Origin: CABMKH01 sp040797625
Lineage (GTDB): Bacteria; Bacillota; Clostridia; Tissierellales; Tissierellaceae
Assembly: GCA_052067355.1 (NCBI GenBank)
Contig: JBQHQH010000038.1
Coordinates: forward strand, 1-17,400
DNA: 17,400 nucleotides
Reading direction: 5' to 3'
In this document: positions 13,890-17,400 of the stretch, piece by piece
Layout: every line of letters starts with the position of its first letter
Position numbering within the stretch: position 1 is the first letter of the stretch
Notes under the pieces: model-generated
Told to the model about the DNA's origin: nothing
The model's database searches: none
What the model saw: only the letters and a program-made list of their open reading frames with translations
Position numbers and translations under genes: made by a program

Positions 13890-14446
13890 TTAAAACCCTC
13901 CTTTATTAAGTATGATAATAGTGAAACTTTGTCTATTCTCAATCTTATTCCAGTCCTAGGTCTAGAAAAATCTAGGAAATTATATACCCTGTCCCCTAAT
14001 TTCAGCTTATGATTTGCCCTCTCTGCCCCTGTTCTATATACGAGATAATCCATGTTTTCATTTATATCATAGATTCTAAATTTATCATCCCTAATTTCAA
14101 ATTTATAAGGGGTTGTAGCTGGTAAACCAGCTCCCAGTGAATGAAAATATGATTCCACAAGGATGATATTTTCATCTTCAATAAGATATTCTTCTGTCAC
14201 TGTTGTTAGCTGGACTGAGTGAGTATATTCAATTGTAAAACTCTCTCCGTTCTTCACTCTCCAAGACTTGATGTATTCTTCTGTCTTATAATCCGAAGCC
14301 ATCAATACCCTAACTGGAAATAAGGATATTAAAAGTATACATATAAAACCAATTATTAGTAACTTTAAATAATTGGGGAAGGTACTGAAGTTGCCTTCAA
14401 TACCTTTACCAATTAAACTTATCTTATTTAATTCCTTGCTCATCAT
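13886..14446 (-). CDS. DUF1850 protein, TAXI-TRAP accessory
   Basis: A 186-residue protein with one N-terminal membrane helix (about 27-48, Leu-Leu-Ile-Ile-Gly-Phe-Ile-Cys) and a probably extracytoplasmic C-terminal domain. The latter has the DUF1850 signature Phe-Thr-Ile-Glu-Tyr-Thr-His-Ser-Val-Gln-Leu (about 72-82) followed by Thr-Glu-Glu-Tyr. DUF1850 genes are often found beside TAXI-type TRAP genes, but to my knowledge their role is not established. The reading frame starts inside the binding-protein gene (23-base overlap) with two adjacent ATGs at 14446 and 14443. No strong ribosome site precedes them, so translation probably depends on re-initiation. It overlaps the permease gene by four bases. 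The start is the least certain point. Confidence 0.82.
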   Translation of the reverse strand: MMSKELNKISLIGKGIEGNFSTFPNYLKLLIIGFICILLISLFPVRVLMASDYKTEEYIKSWRVKNGESFTIEYTHSVQLTTVTEEYLIEDENIILVESYFHSLGAGLPATTPYKFEIRDDKFRIYDINENMDYLVYRTGAERANHKLKLGDRVYNFLDFSRPRTGIRLRIDKVSLLSYLIKEGFK

Positions 14447-15404
14447 AATAGCGTTTTGAACCTGGGTGTAATTCTATAGGCATACCTTCTATAGCTGTCT
14501 CAAGCTTAAGGTCATTACCTCGGTCATGAGTCTCAATGATAGTATCCCTATATTCAAATAATGCCTTAGTTAGATTGTACATCAAGTCTTCATCTAGTGA
14601 TTCTGGTACTACTAACATGGCCATAACTGCTGTTGTCAAGACATCTGAATCTTGATTTTTATATGTGCCTTCAGGTATGGTAATCTGAGTATAGAAGGGA
14701 TATTCTTCACTTAATTCATCAATCTTTGCCTTCTCTATAGGTACAACTACTATATCAGCACTTTGACCTACTTCTGTTACTGCAGCTGTTGGTAAGCCTG
14801 CTGTTACAAAAGCTGCATCTACTTGTTTATTCTTCAACTGATCTGCTGCTTCTCCAAAAGATAGATAGTCAGCTTTTCCAAGATCTTCATAAGTCATTCC
14901 ATGGGCTGCAAGAATTTGTCTAGCATTGGCCTCTGTACCTGATCCCGGAGCTCCTATTGCAACCTTTTTACCCTTTAGATCTTCCACTGTTTTGATTCCG
15001 GAACTTTCATTGGCAATAATTTGAATTACTTCCGGATAGAACATTGCCATACCACGGATATTTTCCACTTTGCCCTTGTCCTCAAAGTTTTCAGTTCCTG
15101 TATAGGCATAATAAGTTATATCACTTTGAATAAATGCTATTTCAGTTTCTCCTTTTTCAACCAATCCGATATTTTCAACTGATGCACCTGTTGATTGAGC
15201 ATTTGCTGTTACTCCATCAACATGGTCATTGAAGATCTTAGCAATTGCTCCACCAAGTGGATAGTAAGTACCTGCAGTTCCTCCAGTAGCTATGGATATA
15301 AATTGCGCTTTTCCGCCACCTGAAGTTTTTTCCTCTCCACATCCTACTAATAATGTCGCTATTAGCAATACTACTAATAATATGGATATCATTTTTCTTG
15401 ACAT
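14424..15404 (-). CDS. TAXI-family TRAP transporter solute-binding lipoprotein
   Basis: A 326-residue extracytoplasmic binding protein. The signal peptide (1-21) ends in Leu-Leu-Val-Gly-Cys22, a good lipobox, so the protein is lipid-anchored. The family signature Ile-Ala-Thr-Gly-Gly-Thr-Ala-Gly-Thr-Tyr-Tyr-Pro-Leu-Gly-Gly lies near 38-52, followed by Glu-Asn-Ile-Gly-Leu-Val-Glu-Lys-Gly-Glu (75-84). The segment Lys-Val-Ala-Ile-Gly-Ala-Pro-Gly-Ser-Gly-Thr-Glu (about 146-157) is the second family hallmark. The ligand cannot be read from sequence; characterised TAXI proteins bind small organic acids. It is the first gene of a three-gene operon with the DUF1850 protein and fused permease. The ATG follows a GGGGGAG ribosome site. 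The leader contains the palindromes at 15434-15483. Confidence 0.93.
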   Translation of the reverse strand: MSRKMISILLVVLLIATLLVGCGEEKTSGGGKAQFISIATGGTAGTYYPLGGAIAKIFNDHVDGVTANAQSTGASVENIGLVEKGETEIAFIQSDITYYAYTGTENFEDKGKVENIRGMAMFYPEVIQIIANESSGIKTVEDLKGKKVAIGAPGSGTEANARQILAAHGMTYEDLGKADYLSFGEAADQLKNKQVDAAFVTAGLPTAAVTEVGQSADIVVVPIEKAKIDELSEEYPFYTQITIPEGTYKNQDSDVLTTAVMAMLVVPESLDEDLMYNLTKALFEYRDTIIETHDRGNDLKLETAIEGMPIELHPGSKRYYDEQGIK

Positions 15405-15433
15405 TTCGCTCCCCCTTTAGTATTATATTTTTA

Positions 15434-15483
15434 GTTTTGAATTTTCTATAGAAAATTAAATCAATTTATGAAAAATTCAAAAC
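15434..15483 (-). promoter_or_regulatory. nested inverted repeats in the TAXI operon leader
   Basis: Two overlapping symmetric elements share one arm. GTTTTGAATTTT (15434-15445) has a perfect 12-bp complement at 15472-15483. The same right half of that arm belongs to a perfect 18-bp palindrome, AATTTTCTA/TAGAAAATT (15440-15457). As RNA the two pairings exclude each other. As DNA the palindrome could be an operator. No T-run follows, so it is not a classical terminator. Confidence 0.6.
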
Positions 15484-15495
15484 ATTGTATATATA

Positions 15496-15501
15496 ATTAT
15501 A
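15496..15501 (-). promoter_or_regulatory. probable TAXI operon promoter (-10)
   Basis: Perfect minus-strand TATAAT, 92 bases upstream of the binding-protein ATG. The -35 region is poor (CTGGAA at 18 bases). The preceding TG abuts the hexamer without the usual intervening base. Confidence 0.5.
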
Positions 15502-15556
15502 CACCAATATTTGTAAATATTCCAGTCTAATATATTTAAAATAGTATACTGAATAT

Positions 15557-15588
15557 AAAACGGGGATGGTAGTAACCATCCCCGTTTT
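15557..15588 (-). terminator. serS terminator
   Basis: Perfect 14-bp stem AAAACGGGGATGGT (15557-15570) with its complement at 15575-15588 and a 4-base loop, twelve bases past the serS stop. Read leftward it ends in CGTTTTATAT. It insulates the TAXI operon from serS. Confidence 0.9.
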
Positions 15589-15599
15589 AGTAGATAACA

Positions 15600-16871
15600 T
15601 TATTTAATTGTATCTATATTATTTAAATATGGTCTCAATACTTCAGGTATTTTTATGCTCCCATCTAATTGTTGACAGTTTTCGACAATTGCAGCAAATG
15701 TTCTTCCAACTGCCAAACCAGAGCCATTTAATGTATGCACATATTCTACCTTACCTGTATCTTCTCTTCTATACCTAAGATTTGCACGTCTAGCTTGAAA
15801 ATCTTCAAAATTACTACAGCTTGAAATCTCTACATATCTTCCATAACTTGGCATCCATACTTCTATATCATAGGTCTTTGCAGATGAAAATCCAAGATCT
15901 CCTGTACTAAGCATTACAACTCTATATGGTATACCTAATCTCTTCAATACTTCTTCTGCATTATTAGTCAATTTTTCAAGTTCTTCATAGGAATCCTCTG
16001 GCTTACTTAATTTTACCAACTCTACCTTGTCAAATTGGTGATTTCTAATAAGTCCCCTTGTATCTCTTCCTGCTGCACCTGCTTCCTGTCTAAAACATGG
16101 AGTATATCCAGTATAATAGATTGGTAAATCCTTCTCTTCCAATATTTCATCTCTATGAAGGTTTGTAAGAGGAACTTCTGCTGTAGGTACTAGGAAATAA
16201 TCCTTTCCTGGCAAATGAAACATATCCTGCTCAAATTTTGGAAGTTGTCCTGTGCCTATCATACTATCTCTATTTACCATAAATGGAGTCAACATCTCTG
16301 TATATCCATGTTCAGAAGTGTGAAGTTCTAACATAAAGCTGACAATAGCCCTCTCTAATTTTGCACCTAATCCTTTAAATATGGAAAATCTAGTTCCAGT
16401 TATTTTAGATGCCCTTTCAAAGTCTAAAATACCTAAATCTGTACCTAAATCCCAATGAGCCTTTGGTTCAAAGTCAAACTCTCTAGGTGTACCAAATTTT
16501 CTAATTTCCACATTGTCTTCATCGCTTAAGCCCTCAATTACTGTTTCATGAGGTGTATTAGGTATAGTTAGTAGTAGATCTTTAATAGTTCCATCAATCT
16601 CTTTGATTTCTATATCTAATTCTTTTACCTCATCTGAAAGTCCCTTCATCTCTTCCAATACTTCAGATACATCTTTTCCTTCTTTTTTCAGTTTTGGAAT
16701 TTCCTTTGATACTTGATTTTGCTTAGCCTTTTTTTCTTCTACTTCTATAATTATCTTTCTTCTCTTTTCATCTAACTCTAAAACTTTATCAATGGGATAA
16801 TCTCCATGTCTCTTTTTCAATGCTTTTTTTACTTCTTCTGCATTTGTCCTAATTCTTCTAATATCTAACAT
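15600..16871 (-). CDS. serS: seryl-tRNA synthetase
   Basis: A 423-residue class II aminoacyl-tRNA synthetase that charges tRNA-Ser. The N-terminal antiparallel coiled-coil arm (about 30-100, rich in Lys and Glu) contacts the long variable arm of tRNA-Ser. In the catalytic domain Val-Pro-Thr-Ala-Glu-Val-Pro (228-234) is the TAE serine/ATP-site segment. Motif 2 contains Cys-Phe-Arg261-Gln-Glu-Ala-Gly-Ala-Ala-Gly-Arg. Motif 3 is Gly-Leu-Ala-Val-Gly-Arg-Thr near the C-terminus. All are intact and the length is normal. The ATG follows AAGGAGG. It is transcribed alone from the T-box promoter, about 160 bases beyond the T-box terminator, and ends in its own terminator. The tRNA-Ser(CGA) at 9335-9426 would be one of its substrates. 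Confidence 0.97.
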   Translation of the reverse strand: MLDIRRIRTNAEEVKKALKKRHGDYPIDKVLELDEKRRKIIIEVEEKKAKQNQVSKEIPKLKKEGKDVSEVLEEMKGLSDEVKELDIEIKEIDGTIKDLLLTIPNTPHETVIEGLSDEDNVEIRKFGTPREFDFEPKAHWDLGTDLGILDFERASKITGTRFSIFKGLGAKLERAIVSFMLELHTSEHGYTEMLTPFMVNRDSMIGTGQLPKFEQDMFHLPGKDYFLVPTAEVPLTNLHRDEILEEKDLPIYYTGYTPCFRQEAGAAGRDTRGLIRNHQFDKVELVKLSKPEDSYEELEKLTNNAEEVLKRLGIPYRVVMLSTGDLGFSSAKTYDIEVWMPSYGRYVEISSCSNFEDFQARRANLRYRREDTGKVEYVHTLNGSGLAVGRTFAAIVENCQQLDGSIKIPEVLRPYLNNIDTIK

Positions 16872-17029
16872 GTCTTTTTTCCTCCTTATTTAATTAAGTT
16901 CTGAATCCTATACATCAAGTTTCTCTCTTCTATTAGGTAATAAGCAGTTTCGCAACTCAAATTTACCTTGTGATAATACTCATTGTATTTAACCTATATC
17001 AACTCTTTCACCTGTTGTATTAGGCCAAT

Positions 17030-17066
17030 AAAAAAAACCCTCAATCCCCATATTAGGGACGAGAGT
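17030..17066 (-). terminator. T-box terminator upstream of serS
   Basis: Minus-strand ACTCTCGTCCC (17066-17056) pairs with GGGGATTGAGGGT (17049-17037), with G-U pairs and one bulge, followed by eight Ts (17037-17030). It directly follows the T-box core, as expected for the off state. Confidence 0.88.
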
Positions 17067-17226
17067 TTACCCGCGTTGCCACCCTACTTAACCTTTCAGT
17101 TCTCTTAAGTATGCTATTAGCTCCAGGACGGATTCAACAACTCTACCTATCAATTCTCACCAAACATTGACTCTCTTAGAGGCTTTGTCATTTACTATTT
17201 CCCTTCTACACTAAAATATTTAATTA
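17030..17226 (-). promoter_or_regulatory. T-box riboswitch controlling serS (UCC specifier)
   Basis: The minus-strand leader contains the T-box core AGGGTGGCAACGCGGGT (17085-17069), whose bulge pairs with the NCCA end of uncharged tRNA. Stem I shows the AGAGAG...GGTG distal-loop elements and the block GTTGAA-TCC-GTCCTGGAG (17137-17121). The expected specifier position is TCC at 17132-17130, a serine codon matching serS and implying tRNA-Ser(GGA) as the sensor. The competing terminator is at 17030-17066. Uncharged tRNA should favour the antiterminator and raise serS expression. This is a known class; the specifier is read by analogy with other T-boxes. Confidence 0.93.
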
Positions 17227-17232
17227 GAGTTT

Positions 17233-17260
17233 ATTATACCATAAGTAATCTGTAAGTCAA
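17233..17260 (-). promoter_or_regulatory. serS T-box promoter
   Basis: Minus-strand -35 TTGACT (17255-17260), a 16-base spacer and -10 TATAAT (17233-17238), preceded by TGG, which gives an extended -10. The transcript would start near 17226, at the 5' end of the T-box leader. Confidence 0.82.
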
Positions 17261-17280
17261 GGTGTATCTAGCATTTAAAT

Positions 17281-17400
17281 AGTTTTTTATCTAGAGAAGT
17301 CAAACATATGTGACACGACCTCTGAAAATTTTCTCTGAATAATGCTGTGATTTTCAAAAATTACTAATAATTATTTTGTCAAGGAGGAAAGCGATAGCGA
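17281..17400. other. intergenic tail with no supported gene
   Basis: No reading frame with a start and ribosome site fits here. The final 20 bases contain AAGGAGG (17381-17387), which could be a rightward Shine-Dalgarno, but no ATG, GTG or TTG follows inside the window. A 10-bp palindrome GAAAATTTTC lies near 17326-17335. Confidence 0.5.

Noticed and set aside
17377..17382. TTGACA on the minus strand near the right edge
   Set aside because: No -10-like hexamer lies 16 to 18 bases downstream.
1..17400. CRISPR arrays, insertion sequences, phage genes or toxin-antitoxin pairs
   Set aside because: No regularly spaced repeats, transposase or integrase signatures, or such gene pairs were seen on either strand.

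Overview
This is an AT-rich window from a Gram-positive, probably anaerobic and spore-forming Firmicute of the Clostridia/Tissierellales type. The evidence is low GC, strong AGGAGG-type ribosome binding sites, sigma-A-like promoters, a T-box upstream of serS, a FeoABC system and lipoprotein-anchored binding proteins. Genus-level identity cannot be read from the sequence. I found no phage, insertion sequence or CRISPR array. Apart from one intergenic region the content is housekeeping and transport.

Left part (1-5923), a metal-homeostasis block. Leftward copA-copZ-csoR encodes a Cu(I)-exporting ATPase, its chaperone and a copper-sensing repressor with an intact Cys-His-Cys sensor triad. A CsoR-like GC-rich inverted repeat lies just downstream of a good promoter. 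Rightward feoA-feoB-feoC encodes ferrous iron import, with a Fur box directly after its promoter. The two operons diverge from one 271-bp control region. A leftward gene begins at the extreme left edge.

Middle (5924-7902). A 490-bp gene-free stretch holds several predicted RNA stems and ends in a perfect 14-bp intrinsic terminator. It is followed by an independent promoter for pncB (NAD salvage). The stretch is the best candidate here for an undescribed element: a structured non-coding RNA or a structured feo 3' UTR. pncB ends in a terminator shared with the converging transporter gene.

Centre right (7903-10246). A leftward NSS-family sodium symporter follows a very compact leftward unit, tRNA-Arg(CCU)-tadA-tRNA-Ser(CGA). 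There the tadA Shine-Dalgarno starts at the base after the tRNA-Arg CCA, and the tRNA-Ser starts one base past the tadA stop. A rightward 38-codon gene for a small membrane peptide follows.

Right (10247-17400), all leftward. There is an M1-family metallopeptidase lipoprotein, then a TAXI-type TRAP operon (binding protein, DUF1850 protein, fused permease) with overlapping genes and an unusual palindromic leader. Last is serS, preceded by a T-box with a UCC (Ser) specifier and its own terminator. The final 120 bases contain no gene I can support.
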